Assembly (NCBI RefSeq): GCF_000332135.1
Contig: NZ_KB235896.1
Span: 4,394,356 to 4,458,355 of the forward strand
Reading direction: 5' to 3'
DNA: 64,000 nucleotides
Source: Anabaena sp. PCC 7108
Lineage (GTDB): Bacteria > Cyanobacteriota > Cyanobacteriia > Cyanobacteriales > Nostocaceae
This document shows, in pieces, positions 56,439 to 64,000 of the stretch (its first letter is position 1; each line of letters begins with the position of its first letter). The notes under the pieces are model-generated. The model was not told the DNA's origin. It did no database searches and saw nothing but the letters and a program-made list of their open reading frames with translations. The position numbers and the translations under genes are program-made.

Positions 56439-56909
56439 TTAGTCTAAAGGCGTTAATTCAAATACATCGTGAGTACCACCTCTGAGTACTGATTCAGTAT
56501 GTACTGCTCGGAAACGTTTGTTAAGTACTTGTTCTATTGCTCCCCAAACTGCACCCATTGTAAAAGTACATTTGCGGGTCGAATTTTGTGGTTCACCTGC
56601 TGAACAAACTGTTTCAGATGTGTATACTTTAATATTCTCACCTTCCGTCACAATTCGATCAACAATACAAAGTCTGGTTCCTTCTTTACCTAATGCTTGA
56701 GACAATTTTTTAGCTACATCATCTAAGGAATCTAGAGTTCCCACTAAACCCAAATCTGTTGCTAGTTTTTTGCCTCTTGTTCGTCCAGCTGTGGTTAAAG
56801 CAATAGCCGTGGCTTTTTCTCCTAAAGCATCTTCCATGCCCGTAACTACGGCTTTGAAGCAGACAATGCTATTGAAATCGCCTAGTTGTGATCTTAATAA
56901 ATCTGGCAT
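56439..56909 (-). CDS. V4R-like protein, first gene of the GTPase cluster
   Basis: A 156-residue protein that I place tentatively in the V4R/4-vinyl-reductase-like fold: ALTTAGRTRGKKLATDLGL, then ETVCSAGEPQNSTRKCTFTM followed by GAVWGAIEQVLNKRF, and a final HTESVLRGGTHDVFELTPL where the usual ligand-binding Cys residues are replaced by Val and His. V4R domains bind small hydrophobic ligands. It is the first of five same-strand genes and could be the input module. The fold assignment comes from pattern recognition only. Confidence 0.68.
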   Translation of the reverse strand: MPDLLRSQLGDFNSIVCFKAVVTGMEDALGEKATAIALTTAGRTRGKKLATDLGLVGTLDSLDDVAKKLSQALGKEGTRLCIVDRIVTEGENIKVYTSETVCSAGEPQNSTRKCTFTMGAVWGAIEQVLNKRFRAVHTESVLRGGTHDVFELTPLD

Positions 56910-57338
56910 ATATTTGCCCCAATTTAATTTTGAGGATTACGGTGTTTAAATAAATAGGCAAAAATTGATTTAGCTGTGTTGATACCTCCATTTTTTGTTG
57001 TCATTAAGGTCTGACTGTGTAAATGGATGCCCTTTGCTCAGTTCCCTATGGCTCAATTATGCTGAATAACAGGTCAGAATAATACCGGGGAAATACTGAA
57101 TTTAGTTTTTGTTATATCAGTTATAAGTTAAGCAAATATAACGGATTACTATTTTGGCTCAGGCTTTGAGACTTATACAGAGTATGGAATCTGGGGTTTA
57201 TGCTTGAACCTAGTGATTGCAGATTATAGTTTGATGTTGATCATTATGTATTAATTTTTGTCAATAAAAATGCTAGATACTCAAAAATATGATACATATT
57301 TTTGTGGTTATAAATACAGAGAATACTGAAATCTTAAA
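56910..57338. other. Spacer upstream of the GTPase cluster
   Basis: A 429-base AT-rich region between the response-regulator stop and the V4R-like gene. It should contain the promoter of the five-gene cluster. No ORF, repeat family or terminator with a clear T run is visible. Confidence 0.4.
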
Positions 57339-58001
57339 TTAAGTATCTTGTTCTAAATAAGATGAGAAGGTATTGGCAAGGATAGCAGCTTGAGTGCGAT
57401 CGCGCAAATTTAATCGGTTTAAAATATTGGTGACATGATTTTTGACTGTTCCCTCAGAGATATAGAGTTTCTGGGCAATTTCTCGATTACTAGCACCTGT
57501 AGCAATTAACCACAAAACCTCCTTCTCTCTGGGTGTCAGTTCAGCTAAACTCGGTGGGATAGATGGTGTCGGCTTAGATAAACCGGAAGGGAATTGAGTC
57601 AAAAGTTTTTTAACTATTCCTGGATCTAGTTGAGAATAGCCTTTATCAACAGCACGAATGGCAACAGCTAACTCTTCTGAGGGTGTATCTTTGAGTAAAT
57701 AACCCATTGCACCATTCTGTAAGGCAGCTTTCACATATTCATCATCATCAAAGGTTGTCAATACTAAAACTTTGGTATTAGGAAAGCGTTTTTGAATTTC
57801 TCTAGTAGCTGCGACTCCATCAATGATCGGCATTCTGATATCCATTAAAACTACATCTGGCTGTAATTTCTCAACCAAATTAATTGCAGTTTCGCCATTT
57901 TCTGCTTCTCCAACTATTTCTAAATCCGCTTCTAATTCTAATAATGCTCTTAATCCTTGTCGAATTAAACTTTGGTCATCTACAAGTAAGACTTTAATCA
58001 T
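57339..58001 (-). CDS. NarL/FixJ-family response regulator
   Basis: A 220-residue regulator: receiver domain (about 1-120; acidic pair in LVDDQ, phospho-Asp in VVLMDIRMP, Lys in YLLKDT) and LuxR-type HTH (about 150-212, LTPREKEVLWLIATGASNRE then LYISEGTVKNHVTNIL). The kinase gene ends five bases upstream on the same strand, giving a classic NarL-type pair. Confidence 0.95.
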   Translation of the reverse strand: MIKVLLVDDQSLIRQGLRALLELEADLEIVGEAENGETAINLVEKLQPDVVLMDIRMPIIDGVAATREIQKRFPNTKVLVLTTFDDDEYVKAALQNGAMGYLLKDTPSEELAVAIRAVDKGYSQLDPGIVKKLLTQFPSGLSKPTPSIPPSLAELTPREKEVLWLIATGASNREIAQKLYISEGTVKNHVTNILNRLNLRDRTQAAILANTFSSYLEQDT

Positions 58002-58006
58002 TGTTT

Positions 58007-59206
58007 TTACCGAGATAAGGGAATATCAACTATAATTTCACAACCAGAGCCATAAGCGCTATTAATTGTAAACTCACCTCCTAGAGATAAAGTGCGATCA
58101 CGCATACTTTGTAAACCAAAACCAGTAGTATTTTGTTGTAAATCAAAACCTCTACCATTATCTGCAACTATTAATTTTAAAGCTTCTGTAGTTGTAGTTA
58201 ATTCTAATTTGACTTCCGAAGCTTGTGCATATTTAGAAATATTTGTCAATGATTCTTGAATGATGCGATAAATAGGGTTAATAATGTCAATAGATAAAGG
58301 CAAGTTCAGAGATATTTGACAGTTTATGAAAATATTATTTGAACGATAAAAATCTTCTGCAAGAATAGCAATTGCCTGTTCTAAAGATTTTCCTTGTAAA
58401 GGGTGTGATCGCATTTTAGAAACCGAGTGGCGTACATCTTGTAATGCTTTTGAACCTAGTTCTTTAGCTGTTGCTAAAAATGTCAAAGCTCTAGGTATAT
58501 CAGATTTAGCCAGCTTTAAAGCAGTTTCTAATTGCAGATTTAAAGCAGTTAGAGAATGTCCTAAAGAATCATGAATTTCCCTAGCAATGCGATTACGTTC
58601 TTCTAGAGTAGCCTGATTTTCAATTTTCAGCGCATATTGGCGAAGTTTTTCATTAGCAATAGCTAGTCTTTCTCGACTTTGGCGTTCAGATAATACTGCA
58701 TTCATCAACAGTAAAATAAATACTAAACTTAATCCGAATAAAATTGTTAGACTAAAACTAAAAAACCGAAAACGTTCTTGAGCTAGTGGAGATAACCTAA
58801 AAGAAGGTGCGCGATGATTAAGTGTGATAAAAAACAAGATAAATGATAAAAAAGTGACTGTCAAACGTCCAGTTAACGGAAAAATTAAACAACTACGAGT
58901 TACTAAAATTAAGTAAAGGAAGGGGAAAAGTCTAGTAGTTTTGCCACCAAAAAAGCCAATTATTAAAATTAGAGCAACTTCTGTAGCTGTATATATTACT
59001 TGAGAAAATTTACTATTTGTAGGTAGTCTTAAGCCCATCAAACCAAAAATAGCCAAGCTACAAATAGTTAATTCGGGAAACTGCACAGAAAATCGAGGTG
59101 ATGGGGATGGTATAGTTACCATCAAAGCAGAAAGCCCCAGTAATCCCCATTCCAAATAAAGCAGAAAGCGAAAAGGATGATTATTAACCTGAATAGGGGG
59201 AGACAT
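58007..59206 (-). CDS. NarL-type sensor histidine kinase (HisKA_3)
   Basis: A membrane kinase of 399 residues with five to six membrane helices (about 10-175) and almost no periplasmic domain. HisKA_3 has the phospho-His in RIAREIHDSLGHSLTALN (about 210), and the HATPase domain (about 300-395) has LTNISKYAQA and VADNGRGFD. A DesK/LiaS-like arrangement suggests sensing of a membrane or envelope state. The ATG at 59206 is preferred to TTG at 59215. Operon with the response regulator; divergent from the Spy-like gene. Confidence 0.9.
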   Translation of the reverse strand: MSPPIQVNNHPFRFLLYLEWGLLGLSALMVTIPSPSPRFSVQFPELTICSLAIFGLMGLRLPTNSKFSQVIYTATEVALILIIGFFGGKTTRLFPFLYLILVTRSCLIFPLTGRLTVTFLSFILFFITLNHRAPSFRLSPLAQERFRFFSFSLTILFGLSLVFILLLMNAVLSERQSRERLAIANEKLRQYALKIENQATLEERNRIAREIHDSLGHSLTALNLQLETALKLAKSDIPRALTFLATAKELGSKALQDVRHSVSKMRSHPLQGKSLEQAIAILAEDFYRSNNIFINCQISLNLPLSIDIINPIYRIIQESLTNISKYAQASEVKLELTTTTEALKLIVADNGRGFDLQQNTTGFGLQSMRDRTLSLGGEFTINSAYGSGCEIIVDIPLSR

Positions 59207-59494
59207 ATAATTCAAAAGTTGAAATTTGGGATTTTGAATGTTTCGTTGATGTGTGTCAAGATTGTTATACAGTTATATTTACATTTATTAAAATTATTTT
59301 TGCCAAATTGGGATGCGCCCTGGGTAATATACTATAAATATACTTACTTTAATTTCTACTTCATAGCTAGTCACCTTTGTCAGGATGGAACCATTACTTT
59401 AGTCATGAGTGTAAACGTGACTTTATCCTCATGTGGTAGTTGAAGGTAAGTTCTTATGATAGTGACATCCAATCGAAAAAACACAAGCTTATTT

Positions 59495-59974
59495 ATGAAA
59501 CTCAAAACATTCTCATTTATGGCTGCTGCGCTTGCGCTTACTGTAACTGCAATCCCCTTTGTAGCCCAAGCACAACAAACTTCCCCTTCAACTCAGCCAA
59601 GTCAAAAATTTGAAAAAAAAGGTCCTTGGCAAAAATTAGGGCTAAGTGATGCACAAAAAACAGAAATTCAGAAAATTCACCGCGAGACACGCACTCAAAT
59701 TAAACAAGTTTTGACGACAGAACAACAACAACAGCTAAAAGCAGCAATGGAAGCAGATCGAGGTCAGTCTCCACAGCAAAGAGGTGAGCGTAAAGGAAGA
59801 AAAGATCCTTTCGCTACTCTAAATCTGACTGAAACGCAGAAAGCTAAAATTGGCGAAATCAAGAAGTCTTCAAAACAAAAAATTCAAGCAGTTCTAACTC
59901 CAGCGCAACGGGAACAACTTAAGCAAAATTGGCAGAATAGACAATCACGTCGTCAACAACGTAGTTCCCAATAA
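59495..59974 (+). CDS. Spy/CpxP-like periplasmic protein
   Basis: A 159-residue exported protein: signal peptide (residues 1-24, ending in AQA-QQ), then two LTxxQ-type repeats, LGLSDAQKTEIQKIHRET with TTEQQQQL and LNLTETQKAKIGEIKK with TPAQREQL, and a basic Gln/Arg tail. Such proteins are helical chaperones that dampen envelope-stress kinases. An ATG 13 codons upstream (59456) is possible, but the one at 59495 gives a proper signal peptide. Facing the two-component operon across 288 bases, it may be its target or feedback partner. Confidence 0.85.
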   Translation: MKLKTFSFMAAALALTVTAIPFVAQAQQTSPSTQPSQKFEKKGPWQKLGLSDAQKTEIQKIHRETRTQIKQVLTTEQQQQLKAAMEADRGQSPQQRGERKGRKDPFATLNLTETQKAKIGEIKKSSKQKIQAVLTPAQREQLKQNWQNRQSRRQQRSSQ

Positions 59975-59984
59975 TATAGTGTCT

Positions 59985-60060
59985 AGTCCGGTTGAATACT
60001 TATGATTACGGAACCGCACGGGGAGGCAGGATCTTTTTTGATAAGCAATTAGCCGGACTT
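59985..60060. mobile_element. 76-bp element with AGTCCGG inverted repeats
   Basis: Left end AGTCCGGTTGAATACTTAT, reverse complement of right end AGTCCGGCTAATTGCTTAT. A related half (gataagtattcaactagac) lies at 53320-53340 beside another element. Confidence 0.6.
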
Positions 60061-60111
60061 GATGTAATATCACATTTATTTATAACGGTATCATTATCAG
60101 AACCGAGGAAA

Positions 60112-60166
60112 GCAGAAATTAGGGATTAGAGGAAGCTAAGAAAATGCTTTCTATCCCAATTTCTGC
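60112..60166 (-). terminator. Hairpin after the permease-kinase gene
   Basis: Arms GCAGAAATT(A)GGGAT and ATCCCAATTTCTGC give 14 bp with one bulge. It lies immediately past the stop on the minus strand and is followed by TTTCCTC. Probable terminator. Confidence 0.6.
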
Positions 60167-60169
60167 ACT

Positions 60170-62977
60170 TCAATGATTATTTAGGTGGTAATTTTTTTGT
60201 TTTAAGGGAATAATAATAGCAAATTCTGTGCCAAGACCAGGTTCAGAAAGACATTTTAAGTTGCCTCCATGTTTTTCGGTAATAATTTTATAACTAATAG
60301 ATAAGCCTAATCCTGTACCTTTACCCACTGGTTTTGTGGTAAAAAATGGTTCAAATAAATGTTTCTGTACATTTTCATTCATGCCAGAACCATTATCTTT
60401 GATGCAAATTATTACTTCTTGGTTACTAGTAATGTCTGTATAAATCTCTATTTTGGGATTGTTCACTGTTTTGTGATTGATAACTAACTCATCTATAGCA
60501 TCAATCCCATTAGCGAGAATATTCATGAATACTTGATTGAGTTGTCCAGCGTAGCACTCTGCAAGCGGTAGATTAGCGTATTCCTTAATAACTTCAATCT
60601 CTGGACGGTGAGATGTAGCCTTGAGACGACTTTGTAAAATCATCAGTGTGCTATCAATACCTTCATGGATATTCACCGCTTTCATTTCTGCTTCATCCAA
60701 ACGAGAAAAGTTTCGCAGAGATACGACGATTTCTGTAATTCTTTGTGCGCCAACATTCATGGAATTAAGTAATTTAGGCAAGTCTGCCATGATAAAATTT
60801 AGATCGATAGTTTCAATTTCATTTTGTATTTCTGCATTCGGCTGGGGATAGTGTTGCTGATAAAGTTGTATGAGTTTAATTAAATCTTGAATATATAAAT
60901 TAGCTGGGGTGAGATTGCCATAAATAAAGCTAACTGGGTTGTTGATTTCATGGGCTACACCTGCTACCAATTGTCCTAAACTTGACATTTTTTCACTTTG
61001 CACCAATTGAGCAGCTAATTGTTGTGCCTCTTGGCGTAATTGAGCTTCTGAATTTAGTAATATTTCTTCAGCTTGCTTGCGTTGGGTAATGTCATGGACA
61101 ATGACTACATATTCTTGAAAATCTTGATGTGGTCGATCTGAGATGGAAACTTCCAAAGTTCTGATTTTCTGATAATCGCATAGAGTATGTTCTCCTCGTT
61201 TGTTCCATTGTTCTGGATATGCGGTTAATTCGGGCAGGAATTTTTGTAGGTGATGCCCCAATAATTGCGATGGATTACAACCAAAAAAGTCTTCTGTTGC
61301 CGGGTTTGCTTGGCGGATAATACCCTGTTCATCTACTACTAAAATTCCATCTTGGGCAACAGTAAATAAGTGTTCTGCGGCTTCTCGTGCTTCTGCTAGA
61401 GCAACTACTTGGGGTAAACTTGTCCAACAAGCGATCGCAACTCCTACAAATGCTACTGTTATCAACAAAATAACAACCAGATTTTTCACGGTTGTGATCG
61501 GGGCTACATTCAATAACCAAACAAATAAGCAACCCACCAAAACAGCACCGCAGAGGAGAAACATTAATATCCCCACTTGTATAGCCAAGGGGTCTTTAAT
61601 GGAGGTTCGCTGATGTGATTTATACAGCTTTATCCACCAATGGGAACGAAAAACAGGAATGGGAAGATAACGAACTAAGGCATCAATCAGCAATACAAAA
61701 AATGGCGCTAATAATCCTGCCAAAAAATCTTGCCAGCCCCAAGCATAGGCAGTCACTAATAGAATTACGGCTTCTATGATAAAAAAGACTAAAGATAGTT
61801 TTGGCCACAATATATCTGGTTGATTTCGTTTTTTCCATAACCCTAAATGCATGAGCATGAACGCTACAAACCAGGCAACATTTCCCACTATGACGATTTG
61901 AGATATGTCTCCCCAAAGAAAATAGATCATGCTGATGCATAAACTCAGAACTAGTGATGAACCAAATACCCCACGAGATGAAACTAGAGAAAAAACTGAT
62001 GCTAAGTGTTTATCTACAGCTAACTGATAGATAATTCGAGGTGAATTAGAAATTGCGGTTGCTGAACCTAGTAAACAACAACTAGTCAGTAAAAAAGTTA
62101 CGGTTATTGGTCCAAAGTCTCCCCAAAATGATACAGATGCTACGGCAAAATTAAGATAAGGATTATCTTCTAGACCTTCAATGGTGCATAATCGGATAAT
62201 TACCCAAGAACCACCGATAAAAATGGGCAGCATTAACCAAGCAGCTATGTCGAGAAAATTTAAAGTTTGTTTGGGGTGACGGCTATCAGCTACAAATGAG
62301 GAAACAGTTTCACAACTGTAGGTGGTATAGCTGATGAAAAAGAACCACTTAGCCCAAGCTATAAAATTTAACGATGTCCAATGTTGAGGAAAAAAGCTGG
62401 GACTATGAGGAGAGAAAGCTAAAAAACCCAATCCTTGCAGACAAAATAATAACAGCAAAAGTAAGGCAGGAAGTGAAAATAATAGATGTAAAATACTTAA
62501 GGCACGACTCCCGCTAAAGGCAACAACAAAGGGTAATAAGGTAAAGCCAAGTTTCAAAATTGTGTCTGGACAGGGAATATCCAGTACATCTAGATTCCCA
62601 TGAATCATATTTGTGAGTACTACCGAGTTGAGTGGCACAACTGAAAGCCACGAGATGAGATATCCAATGGCGGCATAGCGGGCAATAATGGGGTAGCCTG
62701 GCCACAAACGAGTTATGTAGTTAGGAGTTCCCCCAGCTACATTTAAAAAATTTCTACCTAGATGTTTGACTTGATAGTTGATTAGCATTCCGACTATGAC
62801 AGCGGGAACCCAAACGAAAATAGCTGCTGTTCCCAAGTCCGCATGAACAGTTGGGACTAATGTTATCCAACTGAGATGATTTGTAACACCAAAAGTCCAG
62901 GTTTCCAAAGTACTCATACTTCTTGGTAAGCTTTGGAATGCAAACTGATGATCAACCGGACTTTGGGAACGTGACAT
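60170..62977 (-). CDS. Amino-acid-permease-like sensor histidine kinase (permease-PAS-HK)
   Basis: A 935-residue fusion. Residues about 20-460 are an APC-superfamily (amino-acid permease-like) membrane region of about twelve helices, with WTFGVTNHLSWITLVPT near the start and two further helices near 475-530. A PAS domain follows (about 540-640; GILVVDEQGIIRQANPATED). The HisKA has its phospho-His in VAGVAHEINNPVSFIYGN (about 672). The HATPase domain (about 810-930) has IKDNGSGMNENV and GKGTGLGLSISY. The logic recalls CbrA, where a transporter domain is fused to a kinase. Whether it transports or only senses a substrate is unknown; no regulator gene is adjacent. Divergent from tmk. Confidence 0.9.
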   Translation of the reverse strand: MSRSQSPVDHQFAFQSLPRSMSTLETWTFGVTNHLSWITLVPTVHADLGTAAIFVWVPAVIVGMLINYQVKHLGRNFLNVAGGTPNYITRLWPGYPIIARYAAIGYLISWLSVVPLNSVVLTNMIHGNLDVLDIPCPDTILKLGFTLLPFVVAFSGSRALSILHLLFSLPALLLLLLFCLQGLGFLAFSPHSPSFFPQHWTSLNFIAWAKWFFFISYTTYSCETVSSFVADSRHPKQTLNFLDIAAWLMLPIFIGGSWVIIRLCTIEGLEDNPYLNFAVASVSFWGDFGPITVTFLLTSCCLLGSATAISNSPRIIYQLAVDKHLASVFSLVSSRGVFGSSLVLSLCISMIYFLWGDISQIVIVGNVAWFVAFMLMHLGLWKKRNQPDILWPKLSLVFFIIEAVILLVTAYAWGWQDFLAGLLAPFFVLLIDALVRYLPIPVFRSHWWIKLYKSHQRTSIKDPLAIQVGILMFLLCGAVLVGCLFVWLLNVAPITTVKNLVVILLITVAFVGVAIACWTSLPQVVALAEAREAAEHLFTVAQDGILVVDEQGIIRQANPATEDFFGCNPSQLLGHHLQKFLPELTAYPEQWNKRGEHTLCDYQKIRTLEVSISDRPHQDFQEYVVIVHDITQRKQAEEILLNSEAQLRQEAQQLAAQLVQSEKMSSLGQLVAGVAHEINNPVSFIYGNLTPANLYIQDLIKLIQLYQQHYPQPNAEIQNEIETIDLNFIMADLPKLLNSMNVGAQRITEIVVSLRNFSRLDEAEMKAVNIHEGIDSTLMILQSRLKATSHRPEIEVIKEYANLPLAECYAGQLNQVFMNILANGIDAIDELVINHKTVNNPKIEIYTDITSNQEVIICIKDNGSGMNENVQKHLFEPFFTTKPVGKGTGLGLSISYKIITEKHGGNLKCLSEPGLGTEFAIIIPLKQKNYHLNNH

Positions 62978-63031
62978 AAATCTCTATGCTGTCTTAGGGT
63001 TAAAAAATCGGTAGGAGAAAAATTTTAAAAC

Positions 63032-63658
63032 ATGAGTGGTAAATTAATTGTATTTGAAGGAGTGGAAGGCTGTGGTAAAACTACCCAGATGCAGATGTGT
63101 AGTTTATGGCTAGAGACTCAAGGTGTATCTGTTATTCTAACTCGTGAACCAGGGGGAACGGAGTTGGGTTCACATTTACGCCGACTATTGCTGGAAAAGT
63201 CAGAGGATAAGCCTGTTGGGGAAGTGACAGAATTACTGTTGTATGCTGCTGATAGGGCGCAACACATCGAACAGGAACTCAAGCCGAATTTAGCAGTAGG
63301 GAAATATATTTTGTGCGATCGCTATACTGACTCTACCATTGCTTATCAAGGTTATGGCAGGGGTTTAAGTATGAGTATAATTAATCAGCTTAATAATATT
63401 GCTACTGGTGGGTTAGAAAGTGATCTGACTATTTGGTTAGATGTCGATGTCGAGGTGGGACTATCTCGCAAACGTGGTCAAGCTACACTAGACCGTATTG
63501 AACAGGAAACAATTGCTTTTCATCGTCGTGTACAACAAGGATATACAGAATTAGCTGCAACTTACCCATCCAGAATTTTCCGAGTAGATGGAAGTTTGAG
63601 TCAAGAAGTTGTCCAAAAAATGATCCAGGAAATTTTAAATGAGCAGTTGTTTAATTAA
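63032..63658 (+). CDS. tmk: Thymidylate kinase
   Basis: A 208-residue dTMP kinase supplying dTDP for DNA synthesis. P-loop FEGVEGCGKTTQM, DR motif CDRYTDSTIAYQGYGRG and an Arg-containing lid around RKRGQATLDRIE. Ends three bases before the next ATG, so it is an operon with holB, an arrangement seen widely. Confidence 0.97.
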   Translation: MSGKLIVFEGVEGCGKTTQMQMCSLWLETQGVSVILTREPGGTELGSHLRRLLLEKSEDKPVGEVTELLLYAADRAQHIEQELKPNLAVGKYILCDRYTDSTIAYQGYGRGLSMSIINQLNNIATGGLESDLTIWLDVDVEVGLSRKRGQATLDRIEQETIAFHRRVQQGYTELAATYPSRIFRVDGSLSQEVVQKMIQEILNEQLFN

Positions 63659-63661
63659 ATT

Positions 63662-64000
63662 ATGTTTTCTCCATTAATAGGGCAACCACAAGCAATAGAA
63701 TTATTAACGCAAGCTGTCAAACAAAACCGAATTGCACCAGCTTATATGTTTGTTGGTTCTGAAGGTGTGGGCAGAAGTTTAGCCGCAAGATGTTTTATTG
63801 AATTACTGTTTTCTAGTTCTGTAGAACCACATCAAATTCCCACTTTGCAAAACCGTATTCGTCAAGGAAATCACCCGTCTTTGTTTTGGGTAGAACCAAC
63901 TTACCAATATCAAGGACAACGACTCACAGCCGCAGAAGCAGCAGAGAAAGGAGTTAAACGAAAAGCACCTCCTGTAATTCGTTTAGAACAAATTCGGGAA
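63662..64000 (+). CDS. holB: DNA polymerase III delta' subunit, N-terminal part
   Basis: The first 113 codons of a clamp-loader AAA+ protein, cut by the window end. It begins MFSPLIGQPQAIELLTQAVK, followed by IAPAYMFVGSEGVGRSLAAR, which matches the Walker A region of HolB (degenerate GSEGVGRS). It is directly downstream of tmk. The call rests on this N-terminus and the tmk-holB pairing. Confidence 0.9.
   Translation, partial: MFSPLIGQPQAIELLTQAVKQNRIAPAYMFVGSEGVGRSLAARCFIELLFSSSVEPHQIPTLQNRIRQGNHPSLFWVEPTYQYQGQRLTAAEAAEKGVKRKAPPVIRLEQIRE

Overview
The window looks like chromosomal DNA of a filamentous, probably heterocyst-forming cyanobacterium of the Nostocales. The evidence is a full-length 299-residue hetR (9015-9914), cyanobacterium-restricted proteins such as Ycf51 and a ComFB/CdgR-type protein, many copies of the HIP1 octamer GCGATCGC, and intergenic runs of tandem heptamers (STRRs) typical of Nostoc/Anabaena. 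I cannot name the species. Coding density is ordinary. I found no rRNA, tRNA, prophage, CRISPR array or intact insertion sequence.

Layout, 1-26 kb. A PIN toxin-antitoxin pair opens the window. It is followed by a pterin dehydratase, a three-gene envelope/c-di-GMP operon (CHASE2-GGDEF, FecR, SPOR-like), moaA and rpsD. A strikingly structured leader lies upstream of rpsD. Next come hetR and an odd coiled-coil/repeat/EamA transporter fusion beside it, a PiT phosphate permease, a zinc alcohol dehydrogenase, a second PIN-toxin pair, dxs, an SLH protein, rpiA, an aldo-keto reductase, a type II restriction-modification pair and a CNNM/CBS protein.

Layout, 26-46 kb. This part holds mfd, ycf51, an iron-dependent dehydrogenase, an aminotransferase, a DUF1350 hydrolase, a secreted protein, an O-antigen ligase-like protein overlapping a YaaW-like protein, a renalase-like flavoprotein, a ComFB-like protein, a bestrophin channel, an Hpt/response-regulator pair and hisG. 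A divergent Fur(PerR-like)/peroxiredoxin pair shares a Fur-box-like site.

Layout, 46-64 kb. Glutathione reductase sits between two direct 159-bp copies of a MITE-like element. After it come an ABC exporter, dnaK, and a five-gene same-strand cluster: V4R-like protein, roadblock/LC7 protein, Ras-like GTPase, PATAN/DUF4388 protein and protoglobin. A NarL-type two-component system with a divergent Spy-like periplasmic protein follows, then a 935-residue permease-PAS-histidine kinase fusion, tmk and the start of holB.

The most promising undescribed system is the 53.5-56.9 kb cluster. Its roadblock plus COG2229-type GTPase core resembles Streptomyces conservons and MglAB polarity switches. Here it is joined to a PATAN-type protein, a domain that in other cyanobacteria talks to type IV pili, and to a haem protein. 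The intergenic DNA also carries at least five families of short terminal-inverted-repeat elements, several in two copies, one nested inside another repeat and two side by side, plus a heptamer array that has entered the coding frame of the phosphate permease.
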